Assembly: GCA_003427395.1 (NCBI GenBank) | Contig: BFEA01000312.1 | Span: 223,400-287,126 of the forward strand | DNA: 63,727 nt | Origin: Chara braunii | Lineage: Eukaryota; Streptophyta; Charophyceae; Charales; Characeae | Direction of reading: 5' to 3' | In this document: piece by piece, positions 30,762 through 40,969 of the stretch | Position numbering within the stretch: position 1 is the stretch's first letter | How the letters are laid out: each line of letters begins with the position of its first letter | The notes under the pieces: generated by a model | Told to the model about the DNA's origin: nothing | The model's database searches: none | Seen by the model: the letters and a program-made list of their open reading frames with translations, nothing else | Translations under genes and position numbers: made by a program

Positions 30762-31849
30762 TGTGGCAAACCGCGCAGCCACACGGGCTTGCAGGGCCCG
30801 ACCAGCGGTTTCAGCCTAAAAGCCTGAAAACAAGGGCTTACAGGCCCTGTGTCGTTTCAGCCTGAAAGCCTGAAAACGAGAGCCTTCAGGCCCTATGTCA
30901 TTTCAGCCTAAAACAGGGCCTTCCAGGCCCTGAGTCTTTTCGGCCTGAAACGGAGGGCCATTTTCAGGCCCTCATAAGATCGACCTGCCCTGAAACTTAG
31001 GCACCAGACCAGGGTTTTAGCACAGGCTACTTTTGGCCTGTTTTCAAGACAACCCTTGGTTGAACTTCAACGCCAGGGTCTGGCACATTTAGGCATTGGC
31101 AAGAGCAGCTTCCTGGACGGGCCAGCAGTATATAAGACTGGCCCGTCTTACAGGCTGCAGACAGTCACGAGGTAGTTCCTAGGAACTTCCCAGGCACTTC
31201 TCAGGAGGCAGTCTTCAGTATTCGGTAGCAGCACTCTGGAGGAGCGCTGCAGTAGTAGTAGTAGCGTTAACAGTAGTCTTCAGCGCTGGGCACTATTAGG
31301 AGCTAGAGTAGTAGTGGAGAGAGAGAGATGGTTGGCTGAGGCCAGGGAGACTTACCTGTGGCGCCATAGCTCCAGCTTCGTCTTCGATGTACCTGCAACA
31401 AGGCGCCACCTTCACAGGTTAGTACTGGACTGAGAGTTCTTCTTCCTCTTCTAAGTCCACCATCTCCTCCCCCCCCTCTTGCCACCTAACTTCTCAGTAC
31501 CTACAGACTACGAGAGAGAGAGATTGGTGACTTTGGGACTTGACGACATTGGATCCAGACTCGACATTGGGATTCAGACATTTGATGAGGGATTATTTGG
31601 GGCCTGTGCCGAAGACTTGGTGTTGACGACATTCCCATCTCCCCCTCTTCTTCGTCTGTGTATGGTTGGGGACTGGCGCATTCTTCCTGTGTGAGCGCCA
31701 GGCCCCTTCACACCAGGGAATGATGATGATGTATGTTTGGGCTACATTGCGACATTGATTGTCCGGATCATTGGTGTTTAAGCCTTCCGCTGTGTTATCT
31801 TGTACTTTGTGAGAGAGGTCGGTTCTCTGCACCTTTACAGCATGCGACA
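30762..31849 (+). mobile_element. Solo LTR E2
   Basis: It begins TGTGGCAAAC and ends GCATGCGACA, flanked by CACC on both sides (30758-30761 and 31850-31853; CACCT if the boundary T is shared), which fits a 4-5-bp target duplication. It is followed by no primer-binding site, so it is a solo LTR. It shares with E1 the GGCCCTG-type palindromes, a TATA box (TATATAAG at 31129-31136), the conserved box (31345-31428) and the part to about 31830. Ends match LTR D. It sits within the leader of element G. Confidence 0.85.
31129..31136 (+). promoter_or_regulatory. TATA box of LTR E2
   Basis: TATATAAG in GCCAGCAGTATATAAGACTG, at the same place as the TATAAAG of E1 relative to the surrounding GGACGGGCCAGCA. 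Confidence 0.7.
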
Positions 31850-32362
31850 CACCTGTATTGTTGTGTCTTGATCACACTGGCCGTGGCTGCGGTACCTGTG
31901 CACTCTCGTTAGGACGTCATCACACATACGGCAGACAACATAAGTTAGAAATAGACAAAAAATGAAATCTGTTTCTTCTTCTTTATCATTGTTATTTCTT
32001 GCTGAAGGAGATTTTGAGTGTGGCCATGGAATTTGTTTTTTCCTTCTAATTATTTATCGAGCGGCATTCACATGCTGGGAAACATGACTTATCTCTGGAA
32101 ATGTCTGCATGCCTACATTCTCACAAGATACATTCCTCTATTCTTTTTCCCTATCCCTCTCACTGTCTATGCTGATGCAGAAGGGCGAGAATTAAGAACT
32201 CGTGGTCCGATAGAAGCGAGAAAGCAAACATCGATAGGCCGTCTTCGCCAGTTGCTCGGCGAGATACATGGAGCCGGATGAGAAGCTGAACGGCATGTTC
32301 ACGGACAGTTCAATCTGCTTGCTGCATAAGATGAACTGAGGGCCGCTGAAACTGCTGTTCAG
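31850..32362. other. Unassigned sequence upstream of Gag-like ORF
   Basis: AT-richer stretch with no clear LTR feature. In its last 180 bases the translation becomes coding-like across frames (EPDEKLNGMFTDSS then DELRAAETAVQ), suggesting that the ORF at 32363 once began further upstream. Confidence 0.4.
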
Positions 32363-32999
32363 ATGCTGGAAACCGGTAAGCGAGTCGAAGAACTCTTTAA
32401 GAAAGGGCGAATAGCCCTTGATTGTTATGTCGCCGAACATCTGGAAAAGACGGACCAAAAGAAGACAACAGGGGGAGGAGGAGGAGGAGAGAAAAAGAAA
32501 GAACCAGAACTGTCTGAAGAGATCATGGAGGAAAACATCAAACAATTAGAAATTTCATTGAAAGAAGAGAGAAGAAAGATAAAACAATACCGGAGGATGA
32601 AAGAAGAAAAAGAACAGCAAGAAAAAATGTTGGACGAGATGAGACAACGATTTCATTATGAAGAAACAGAAACTGATCTTGCATCCGTATTGCGGGCCAT
32701 GATAGCTTATCTTGTTCACCTTGAGACAAAAATTGATAGTAACACCGCCGCGTTAGAGACGGTAACCAGACTCCTGAAGGGTAAGGACAAGGTAAGGATT
32801 GAGGAGGAGACCAGGGGCAAGAGGAAAAAAAAGAACCCCAGGAGAAACTCATGAAGGATGCAACGAAAAAAGTGATGTCAAAGAAACCTGAAGGTTCCAA
32901 GAAGGAACCTGAGAAACAGGCAGAAAAGAAAGAAGAACCCGCCAAGAAAGAACCGGCCAAAGAAGTAGAGAAGATGAAAATAAAGAAAAAGGTCAAATG
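32363..32999 (+). pseudogene. Gag-like coiled-coil ORF, relative of element H
   Basis: An ATG at 32363 opens 163 codons: MLETGKRVEELFKKGRIALD, a polyglycine stretch, a long charged coiled coil (NIKQLEISLKEERRKIKQY, EKMLDEMRQRFHYEETETD), and LRAMIAYLVHLETKIDSNTA. After a TGA and frame change it continues as a lysine-rich tail of PAKKEPAKEVEK type to 32999. The IxQLE ... YLVHLE(T/M)K(I/L)D pattern is shared with the duplicated part of element H (3243-3530), so both come from one protein family. I cannot name the family; a structural Gag-type role or a host protein captured by repeats are both possible. Confidence 0.5.
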
Positions 33000-33214
33000 A
33001 AGCTACCTTTTACCTATAATTGAAAGCGAGGAGAACACTTGTTGCTCTGGATTGCAGAGATCCAGACCTATTGTAGTACTGCACCGGTCGAGCCGGAGAG
33101 CCAAGTGGCTTTCACGACGTCATGTTTTGGCGAGACATCCAAGGAGGAATGGGTACAATCCAAGGCCAACGCTGCTGACTTTGAGGATATAGGTGAGTGG
33201 GCAAAAACATCAAC
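33000..33214 (+). other. Exon-like stretch ending at a splice-donor-like site
   Basis: An open frame on plus reads WVQSKANAADFEDIG and then meets ATAGGTGAGTGGG at about 33190-33202, a good match to a 5' splice site (AG then GTGAGT). The LINE poly(A) tail follows at 33215. This may be the end of an exon belonging to the ORF at 32363 with the LINE inserted in its intron. The evidence is thin. Confidence 0.3.
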
Positions 33215-33239
33215 TTTTTTTTTTTTTTTTTTTTTTTTT
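33215..33239 (-). other. Poly(A) tail of the LINE
   Basis: 25 consecutive T on the plus strand, i.e. a 3' poly(A) on the LINE sense strand, about 200 bases downstream of the ORF2 end. Confidence 0.9.
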
Positions 33240-33445
33240 AATAACCGGTCCTTATGGCCCTGACTCCATTTCCATTTTGGGGAGCATAGTCCAGTTCCTA
33301 TTCCACCGGCAAGTCAGCATAAAATGTTACATCAAGGCACACACTAATGCTTCCTTCCGTCTAGCCTAAGGACCCCTGAACAACATTGATTACTCCATCA
33401 TCGTGGAGGATTGACCGTCAGCTTGCCTTGCTTGCACCTTTCCTC

Positions 33446-34600
33446 TCAGGCCCACATCTTGAGCCTGTCGGATAAAAATAAAGAACAAGAAAGGTAAAAG
33501 AAGCTACGTAGGATGCACAAATGGAAATTGGCCTTCAATATTATGTGGCCAGTGATGGATCTTGTCCGTCTGCTGGCTGGGAACTCTTCCTTCTCCACTC
33601 TGCTTCTGAGTTGTGCAAGTCTTTCCACCGTATGCAAAGGTCCTTTATCTCTGCGACTTTGCCCCCTGCGAGCCACACCTTAGTGAATTTTGCCTTGATT
33701 CTTCTTTGTTGCTCTTCGTCATCTGGCATGGAGTGTCTCGTCTTATGCCACTTGCAGAGAATCTCGGCTTGAATCGAAGTCCTCGTTTTCGCCCATACCT
33801 TCTCCCTTGGAGTTGATAGTCCCTCGATGGTTTTGTGGCACCTTTCCTTCCATATGGACCACAACGTTACCTTTCTGATCATTCCGAACCATGCTCTCTT
33901 TGTTTTATGGAATTGAGCTGGGATGTTAGTCCATAGAAGTTGGATAGGGTGCTCAGGGATGGGAGTCGAGAAGAGGGAATCACAGAGGTCTGAGGCCCTC
34001 GCCCAGTATTTCATCTCCTCTCTACAGCGTATCAGACAATGTAGCATATCTTCTGGTTCATTTTCTGAGCATACCACACATAAATCTGAACTGTTGGGGT
34101 CGTTCTTGCTTCTTCTGTTATGCAACCACTGATTAACCGGTAGAGCCACGTAAGAGATGAGCAATTCGAGGCTTCTGATTTTCACCGGACGGATTGATTA
34201 AAAAACTTTTCAATGGTATTTGTGGGATCAGACTAGCATTCCAGCCTAATAACTTCTGACATCTATACTTTATCGTTGGGTCAGGATCCTTTGTCTTGAG
34301 GAGTAAGTTGTATCCCAGTTTGACTGTGTATTCCTGGATGGGGACATTCGTTTTGAAACTTTTGCTTCTATCTGGAGTCCAAGCCCACTCTGCTGGATCA
34401 AATTCCAGATCTTGAATCGCCGTATCTATTCTGAAGATTGTTTTTGGCCACGATCCCAACACTCTTACGTTTTTTAGAACAAAAGGGTTTAGGACTGTTT
34501 TTTCCACCTCCTCATTCAGGATACATGGGAGGCGTTGGAAAAGAGGTAAACACAGCCAGGGTATCTGAACCTTGTTGTTTATGGGAGAATTGATATGCCT
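33446..34600 (-). pseudogene. LINE ORF2 C-terminal zinc-binding region
   Basis: At 33541-34185 an open frame of 214 codons carries the reverse-transcriptase-associated zinc domain typical of plant L1 ORF2: LLISYVALPVNQWLHNRRSK, CVVCSENEPEDMLHCLIRC with Cys/His ligands, EEMKYWARASDLCDSLFSTP and TKRAWFGMIRKVTLWSIWKE (the W-x-x-W-x-x-R/K end). At 34133-34507 an adjoining frame reads SKSFKTNVPIQEYTVKLGYN and PDPTIKYRCQKLLGWN. The RCR-x-CH arrangement and WSIWKER ending are characteristic. A frame change occurs near 34160. Confidence 0.85.
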
Positions 34601-35189
34601 TTGAGGGGGTTAAATCCTGCACCCTCACTCCCCATTCACCCGATTTCCAGGTTCAGGTTTCGCTCAACAGCTCCTTCCAACCTTCTGGAATGCAGTTAAT
34701 GATGGATTCATTGGATTGTAAGTTCTCGTCTCGTCGATGACATCCTTTGAGCTAGGAGGCCAGTTCCTGTTCTGTCACCCAGTCCTTTTTTCTCCTCATT
34801 CCACAGATGGCTCACTTTCCAAACTCCATGTTTGATCCACGATAGCCATCTCATGCCTCTAGGTTCAAGGGATAGTTGGTGATCACTTTCGTCTCTCACC
34901 CACGGATTACCAAATAGGGGTTGCCTCAATTTCTCATCTTTGGATTTGGGGCTACCCACCTTCTTCGACATGACTTCCCACCATATCCTTAGCAATGTAG
35001 TCCAACACGGTGTGGGGGGCCGGGTTTCATTTGCACCAAATCCTCTTCTCTGATTTCTGCATCCTTTGCTTGGGCTCCATTCCTTGGTCATTACCCAGAA
35101 TAGACCAGACATGTTTGCTGGTGAGGCTATCGGTGCTAGGCCCCTGATGCTGTCCAAGGCCAGTTTATTCCATGTCGTGTCAGGTTTAG
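34601..35189 (-). pseudogene. LINE ORF2 connector region
   Basis: Region between RT and the zinc domain. The frame 34708-35331 reads WYHRPQTKALQLKWIVKLL, then KPDTTWNKLALDSIRGLAPI, consistent with the connector in L1 ORF2 (LNLKALQLKWI-like motif). Many frame changes are needed. Confidence 0.65.
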
Positions 35190-36480
35190 TCAGAAGTTTT
35201 ACTATCCATTTAAGTTGTAAGGCTTTGGTTTGGGGTCTATGATACCAAGACCTCCTCTGGATGGTTCCCTTGTGATGTAGTGCCAGACTATCTTTGGTAT
35301 ACAGTTCTCTTTGTTGGGGTTTCCCGACCACAAGTAAGCTCTTGCTTTGCGGTTAAGTTCCTTGATTGTAAGGTCAAGAACAGTCCAGATTGGCGCTATA
35401 TACCACATCATTGAAAAAATAGATGTGTTGATGACAAGTGTTCGGCCCAACAGTGATGTGAATGTGTTACCCCATCTGCCTAGTTTGTTAATTTGTTTAA
35501 CGAGTATATTTTGGGCGATTTGAGGGGCAAAGCCGTCTTCAGTCAGCAGTATGCCTAAATATCGCATAGGGGTCACCGGTGTCTCCCAAGTCATGCCTGC
35601 CTCAGGGCCGCGAAGTTGGGGAACCTCCTCATCTGATAGCCACCAGCCGATTGTTTTCTTCCAATTGATCTTCATTTCTGAAGCCAGTCTGAAAGCTTCC
35701 ATTGCTCTTACTAATGCGCTGAACGATGAGTCTAACGCTCTTATGAGGACTGTGACGTCATCCGCAAACATTATTACTGTCGGGAATTGTGGTGGGTTGT
35801 TCCTACATTGACCTCTGGCAGCCTGTGTATGGAAGGATCTTTACGTAGGAATGAGGCTATCGCTTCCATCACGAAGAGGAAGATTGGGGGGCTAGCAGGT
35901 CTCCTTGGCGGACTGACCGAGAAATAGGGTAGCAATCAAATAGCAAGCCATTGTCTTGGACACATGGCGTCATTGTACAAAATACGCACCCATTTCCTAA
36001 AACTCGGGCCCACTCCTATCTTTTTCATGCTTGCATTAAGAAAGGCCAAGTTGACCTGGTCGTAGGCCTTTTCAAAATCGAAGAAAATAATTGTTGTGTT
36101 TATCCTTTTTTCTCTGACTTTGTTGGCCACTTCGTTGAGGATCAGTACGTTGTCCAAGATGTACCTTCCAGGGATGAACCCTGTTTGGTCTATATGAAAA
36201 CATTTGCCTGTCAGGTCTAGGATTTGCAAGGTCAGAGCTTTGGCTACGATCTTATAGGGAAGGGTTAGAAGCGAGATGGATCTATGGTTCCTGATATCTT
36301 CTTTCTCCCCTTTTTTGTACAACAATGTGACTACGCTGCTACTCAGTAGATTTCCCAATCCCCTAAGTTTAGCAGATCGCCCCCTAAGAGTGGTCATAAT
36401 TTTTCCCAGAATTATTTTGTCAGCCCGTCGATTCGTGGTGACTCATTGTTGTTCATACTTTGGACAACACCTTGCAGTTC
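35190..36480 (-). pseudogene. LINE ORF2 reverse transcriptase
   Basis: A non-LTR reverse transcriptase. At 35936-36397 it reads VTLLYKKGEKEDIRNHRSIS, LPYKIVAKALTLQIL, DQTGFIPGRYILDNVLILNE and TTIIFFDFEKAYDQVN (first catalytic Asp in FDFEKAYD). At 35202-35771 it reads MFADDVTVLIRALDSSFSA, the FADD catalytic box, then FRLASEMKINWKKT and YLGILLTEDGFAPQIA. Upstream at 36412-36480 lies SMNNNESPRIDGLTK, the KAPGPDG-like entry motif. Both catalytic centres are intact. The parts are separated by frameshifts near 35790-35930 and 36400. The enzyme primes on nicked target DNA. Confidence 0.92.
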
Positions 36481-37299
36481 TTCCAAGGTGATGGGCTTGT
36501 CCAGAGCTTCTGCTTGTTCCTCAGATATCGTTTGTTCCAAGTATTGTAGCATCCTAGCCCGTGCCTCTCTGGTGCTGGGCGAAGTAGGCATAGGGGTCTT
36601 CGTGTGATAAAGCTCTTCATAGAATTCCTTTGCTACGTTCAACAGTCCTTCACTGTCTTTCACTATTTCAGCTGGACTTGAGAGGGTTTTCAAGTTTTCT
36701 ATCGCGTTGGCCCTTGAGTTTGCTTTGATTTGCGAAGAAGTGTTTTGACATTGATTCACTTAGCTCGTATTCATTCATTCTAGCTCTTATTTGTAGTCCC
36801 TTCAATTCCCACCATCTCCACATAGCGAGTTCTTCTCTTGATTTTTCGAAAATATCCGTGTACAATATAGAAGAGGGGTTATCAATCAGATTTGTCTCAG
36901 CGATCTTGAGGGCTGTCTCCAATGCTTGCTTACTCTGTTTTCTGTCAGTCGTTAATTTCTTTGAAATTCTAGCAACCGTCTGCGACAATGTGGAGTAACT
37001 TTCCTGAAACCACTGCCACCGATCTTGTATGGGTAGGTAGGCACCCCTCAAATTTTGCCAACACTCTTGAACTTCTGCCTGAAAGGTCTGGCTCAGTAGG
37101 AGGGAGTTATTGAGTTTGTGAAAGTTAGCGCCCTTTTTAACATACTGCTCGAGGCTGATTATGAGTTCCATGGGTTTGTGATCCAGACCTGGGTACAGTG
37201 TGAGGGGCAGGATCTCAACGGTTTTGGCTGTCCCCATTAGTGTCCCTGAGATCAAGAAGTAGTCAATGAAGGAGAAAGTTGTGTGGTGGGCGGTAAGGT
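36481..37299 (-). pseudogene. LINE ORF2 linker between endonuclease and RT
   Basis: Long helical linker. The frame 36668-37303 reads HHTTFSFIDYFLIS (endonuclease end), LYPGLDHKPMELIISLEQYV (the DH catalytic pair), RDRWQWFQESY-like Trp-rich helix (YLPIQDRWQWFQESYSTLSQ), WWELKGLQIRARMNEYELSE and SKHFFANQSKLKGQ. The 36412-36759 frame continues LLNVAKEFYEELYHTKTP. This is the expected order in plant L1 elements. Confidence 0.85.
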
Positions 37300-37818
37300 T
37301 CAACTAGACTGTAGTCCAACATCAACTTTTGGACAGGCACCGCCTCCTGTGTGGGCTGATCAGCCGAGGACCTCGATATACGATCCGTGGCGAGGTCTAT
37401 AGTTGCGTTCTAATCACCGACCAAAATGCATGGCGACAACGGGGGGATCAGATGTCCGATGTTTATTATAAATGCAGATCTGTCTAAAGAGCTGTTTGGT
37501 GAATATTTTGTCCACTATCGACCCTGCCATATATAAGCGGGTAGATTTGGGTATAAGGATGGATGTTCCTTTCGTACTTGATGCATTATCTGAGGACCAT
37601 ATTTCATCCTTCATTCCTCCCAGTTTCCTTGATAAGAATTTTCAAATTTTGTTGTGTTCGGTTGAGCAGGTGAAATGAGTTTCTTGTAGCAATCATTTTT
37701 TTTCTTTTTCGACAATGTTTCCGAGGCCATTGATATTCCAACTCCTAATGACTACCCCTTGTGTCTTCCAGTCCACCCCGTCGTCCTTGACGCTTGCCCC
37801 CTTTCTAAAAGTCTCCAT
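37300..37818 (-). pseudogene. LINE ORF2 start and AP-type endonuclease
   Basis: ORF2 is placed at the ATG at 37816-37818. Shortly after come VVIRSWNINGLG (the N-terminal Asn-containing motif of APE-type endonucleases), and further on a frame at 37414-37614 with IWSSDNASSTKGTSILIPKS and CILVGD followed by a TAG and NATID, the GD-x-N motif with a stop at the third position. Together with IDYFLIS and DHKP further left these are the catalytic motifs of the enzyme that nicks target DNA. Confidence 0.85.
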
Positions 37819-37959
37819 GATTGAAGCTACAGGGAATAGGCAGGGGTATAATCATAGAGGTAGACAACCTAGGAGGGAGCCTGATCGCTCGCATCCATCC
37901 CTGTTGATGCAACACCCGGTGTGGTGGGCATGCTCCATCCCCTGGACGTCCTGTTGCGT

Positions 37960-38134
37960 CTGGACAGATATTACAGAAGCGATTACTCCGAGAGTGACAT
38001 GGAGGCTCTAAACCTACACTTCCACTGATTCCCTGTCTGGGGACAAGGGCCGGCTCTGAACCTGCTCCCTCGCCCTCATCTTGCCACTCCTCCATATCAC
38101 TCTCGGAGTAATCGCTTCTGTAATATCTGTCCAG
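37960..38134. repeat. 45-bp inverted repeat at the ORF1/ORF2 boundary of the LINE
   Basis: 37960-38004 and 38090-38134 are reverse complements with one mismatch over 45 bases, separated by 85 bases. The right arm encodes, on the LINE sense strand, LDRYYRSDYSESDMEEWQ of ORF1. The left arm is an inverted copy, so it arose by a local fold-back duplication. Confidence 0.9.
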
Positions 38135-39123
38135 ATCTATGGCAAAAGTTCTCGAGTCCAGATCGTTGTCTCCCTTCAAAATCCCAGAAGTCAGTAGGTG
38201 TGCCTCCGATACCGCCAGCAGATCCACTGGAATGTCGGGTCCTGCCAACACACTGTATGGAATCGTCATCACTATCCTCCAAAGCCTCTACATCATCACA
38301 CTCTTCAGCTTGGTTTCCTCTGACAACTTTGCGATCAGGGGGGAGAAGGCCCGAGGGGAGTGCCTCTCTAGTTCCATAGGATGGTCCTGCTGGTCCTCCT
38401 AGCCGGCTTGGGATGATCTGTCCTCCCGACCATCGTCCCGAGCAACTGTTTCGTACATGCCCAATGGGAACCCCTCTATCACCTTTTCTTGAAGAATACT
38501 GGCAACATTATGTCCTTCTTCAATCCTTGGGACGGTGAAGGACACATCTGTGGCGATCTGCCATTCTCCCTCTTTCTCGACGCACCTGGCTGCAATCAGC
38601 GGGCGGGTGTCCATCAATGTCAGTCGTGCTGATTTGGCCGAGGCCACCACATGTGGTGCCTCCCCATTGGCGATTTGTTGAATGGTAGTGAACTTTGGTG
38701 TGTACTTTGCGTTCCACTTTATGAGTTTTTCTGTTTGGGCCACGGCCACAACCAATTCTTTTTCCAATAGTGAGCGTGTTGATCCCTCTTTTGCCTCCGT
38801 TTGATCTGAATCCGGTTCCTTATTTCTCTGATTTTTCCCCGTCTTCCATTTCTTTGGGCGCAGATCCTAAAAGTCGTCTTTGGTGTTGAGGACTGTCTTG
38901 TCTTTGTCTGCTAACCCTTGCTCTCTTGCCCTCTTCTTTTCTCCACATATGAAAGTCGTGTATTTAGAGAATTTTTTTGCCTTCTCTTTCTTTAGTGTGT
39001 CATACTGATTTTTTGACTTTTCAATGCCAGCGATTGTCCCATTCTTCCCATTTTCCTGCGATCACTCAATGTGCTTCAGATAGGCCATTGTCAAAAGCGT
39101 GCTCTCCCTCCCTCTTGGCCTTT
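38010..39123 (-). pseudogene. LINE ORF1 C-terminal part
   Basis: The frame 38399-38767 reads EKELVVAVAQTEKLIKWNAK, TTIQQIANGEAPHVVASAKS and LTLMDTRPLIAARCVEKEGE. Another at 37805-38272 reads VLAGPDIPVDLLAVSEAHLL and GDNDLDSRTFAIDLDRYYRS with an acidic Glu/Asp end. These follow the zinc knuckle and form the C-terminal extension of ORF1. I recognise no catalytic motif. Confidence 0.6.
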
Positions 39124-39695
39124 TCAATATATTCCCTCAACCAGCGAAGCGACCGCTGGGACTCTGATGTACTGTCTGTGGTTCTCCCCTGTCCCTTCCC
39201 TGCCCTTGCTTGCTTCGTTGTCTGCCCCGTCATCGACGGAATCAGAACCCGTACTTCTCCCTCGCTCTTCTGCGTGGGTCTGTTCTATCCCCTTCTTCTC
39301 CTCCAAATTCATTGCCTTCCTTTTCTTGAGACCCATCTGTGTCATCCCCTGGACGTCATCCAGCGTGCGTTTGTTGTCTGATTGTGTCTTGGCCCTTTTT
39401 TGTTGGGCTTCTTGTTCCAATTGTCTCAGCAATTCTTCAAGAGTTGCTGGTTCTTTGCTGTATTCCTGTTCTGCCTGTTCTCGGACTGCGTCCAAGTCCC
39501 ACAACAGATCTTCCCTGGCTTCTTCTTCTCTAACCACACGACAGTCGATAAATGGGTTGGTGTTCATCTTTGCTGGATTCCCTGTCACTTTGCTTGTTGC
39601 TTGCTTCTGCAATCTGCCATCTGCTATCTGCAAGGGGGGGAATGTTGGTTTTTTTTACCGACGGTTCCTGATCAGTGTACCATACCTAATCTGGA
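39124..39695 (-). pseudogene. LINE ORF1 central coiled region
   Basis: Open frame 39124-39633 with VVREEEAREDLLWDLDAVRE and ATLEELLRQLEQEAQQKRAK, a helical acidic/basic stretch likely to form a coiled coil, followed by a polar low-complexity part (ERGRSTGSDSVDDGADNEAS). Coiled coils in ORF1 proteins allow multimer formation on LINE RNA. It lies between the zinc knuckle (39696-40088) and the C-terminal part. Confidence 0.65.
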
Positions 39696-40202
39696 TCATC
39701 CAAATTGTCGCCGAACACCCAACCATCGTAATTGGAATCTACGATGAACTAGGTGCCCGGGGCATCCTCCACTTCCACGAGGATGCTTGGATGGAGTTTT
39801 CGCTCCTTCGACTGTTTCTGGAAACTTCGGGCAATTCGGGTTGGTTTCCATGTGACCGCATTCCCTGCATCTGAAACATATCGGAGAAGTCTTGGTCGAT
39901 ACCTTGACTTCTAGTGCTCTATTCTCTATCTGGAATTTCCACGTCAGTGGAGAAACAGGGGGGTCGTCTGTCTTGACTTCTAGCAGCGCCGTCATGGAGC
40001 CACAATGAGTTGCTAGGAAATCTGGAGTCAGCAGGATCCATTTGAGGATTTTATTTACCGGATACTGTCTTTCCAGTTTGTTGACCAACAGACCATGGAA
40101 TCCAGGTTGAATATTGTCGAACTAAACCCAAAAGTCCTCTTTCATCAGTGTTCGCTTGTATGAGACCGTGAAAGTCGGGTTTTGCTTCTGGGCAATCAGT
40201 TT
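39696..40202 (-). pseudogene. LINE ORF1 CCHC zinc-knuckle region
   Basis: Open frame 39696-40088: VNKLERQYPVNKILKWILLT, then TALLEVKTDDPPVSPLTWKF, and a zinc knuckle CFRCRECGHMETNPNCPKFP (Cys-x2-Cys-x4-His-x6-Cys). Plant L1 ORF1 proteins commonly have an RNA-binding domain followed by such a knuckle. The frame is broken on the N-terminal side near 40090. Confidence 0.8.
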
Positions 40203-40712
40203 TTACCACTTGGTAATCGTGCAGATCGATCCGTTACAGTTTCTGGAATGCATTTCTGTTGCGATTCGTGCGTCATCTTCATGGTTGAAGATCACAATGA
40301 TGTTGTTACGACCCAAGTTTTGCAGAGAAAAAGCTTCCCCAATATGCTTGAGCTTTGCCTCCTTTTTTATTGTTTCTATAATCCATTTTCTCTTCTTTGT
40401 CGGCATGAGATCTGCTCCATTGCGTGCAAAGTTGAAAACCACACCGTGCCTTTCGTGAAGATCATCCAGTTCAGGCACTTTCCCGTCAGGGTATTTCCAT
40501 ACAATCACTTCTTCCTCTTTCCCTTTTGTTTTTTGTTTTTCTGTGATTGGTTCGCCTTCAACTTTTGTTTTTTCAATAAAAAATTTGTGTGCTTCGTTGT
40601 CTATGGCATTCAATGTTGTTTTTTCCATTGGTGAGTTGCGGTGCGTCAGGGTGGCATTTTGAACAACTTGTTTGAAGGAGGCCGCGTCGCGGCCTCTGGT
40701 TGGACTGGCCAC
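40203..40712 (-). pseudogene. LINE ORF1 N-terminal RNA-binding domain
   Basis: An ATG at 40710-40712 opens 169 codons: MASPTRGRDAASFKQVVQNA, a basic low-complexity stretch, VIVWKYPDGKVPELDDLHER and RNNIIVIFNHEDDARIATEM. The last part has the shape of the DUF4283-like RNA-binding fold found in plant L1 ORF1 proteins. The N-terminal start looks genuine because no homology continues upstream and the preceding sequence is C-rich 5' untranslated DNA. The frame ends in a stop at 40203 and then shifts. Confidence 0.75.
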
Positions 40713-40969
40713 GTTCGCTGTTCTCGTCTAGGAAGGCCTGTTGACCCTCCTTTCCACTCGCTCAGTCCTACTTGCTGAGATGAGAGGCCAAGCCTTGTCG
40801 TTGTGGGAAGATGTGGGGAGGTGAGAGGGGAATCTGGAGGAGAGTTCGTAAAAGGCTGATGGGATTGTGGTACAGGTGGTAGGGGAAGGAAGCAGGGGGG
40901 AGGAAGAGGGAGGGGGGATGGGCTTAGTGGGCTGGGAACTATGACGGGAGGTAGAGGGGGGGGGGGATT
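40713..40969 (-). other. LINE 5' untranslated end
   Basis: Strongly purine-rich on plus, C/T-rich on the LINE sense strand, ending in a G11-12 run at about 40958-40968. The next base begins sequence homologous to LTR F at internal position 59013, so the outermost 140 bases of that LTR are missing here. Confidence 0.6.

Larger units (their letters stand above)
33215..40969 (-). mobile_element. L1-type LINE, nearly full length but decayed
   Basis: A 7.75-kb non-LTR retrotransposon on the minus strand. Its poly(A) tail is the 25-base T run at 33215-33239. From the 5' side (right) come a C-rich 5' end (40713-40969), ORF1 with zinc knuckle (about 38010-40712), ORF2 with apurinic-type endonuclease (37300-37818), reverse transcriptase (35190-36480) and a Cys/His C-terminal domain (33541-34185). 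This is the architecture of plant L1 elements. No target duplication is visible at the two ends, and the 5' end abuts a truncated LTR of element F. Multiple stops and frameshifts in both ORFs show that it is inactive. Confidence 0.9.

Noticed and set aside
39071-39874. Plus-strand ORF of 267 codons rich in Cys, Ser and Phe
   Set aside because: Lies opposite LINE ORF1, which has a zinc knuckle and coherent frames; the plus frame has no recognisable domain.
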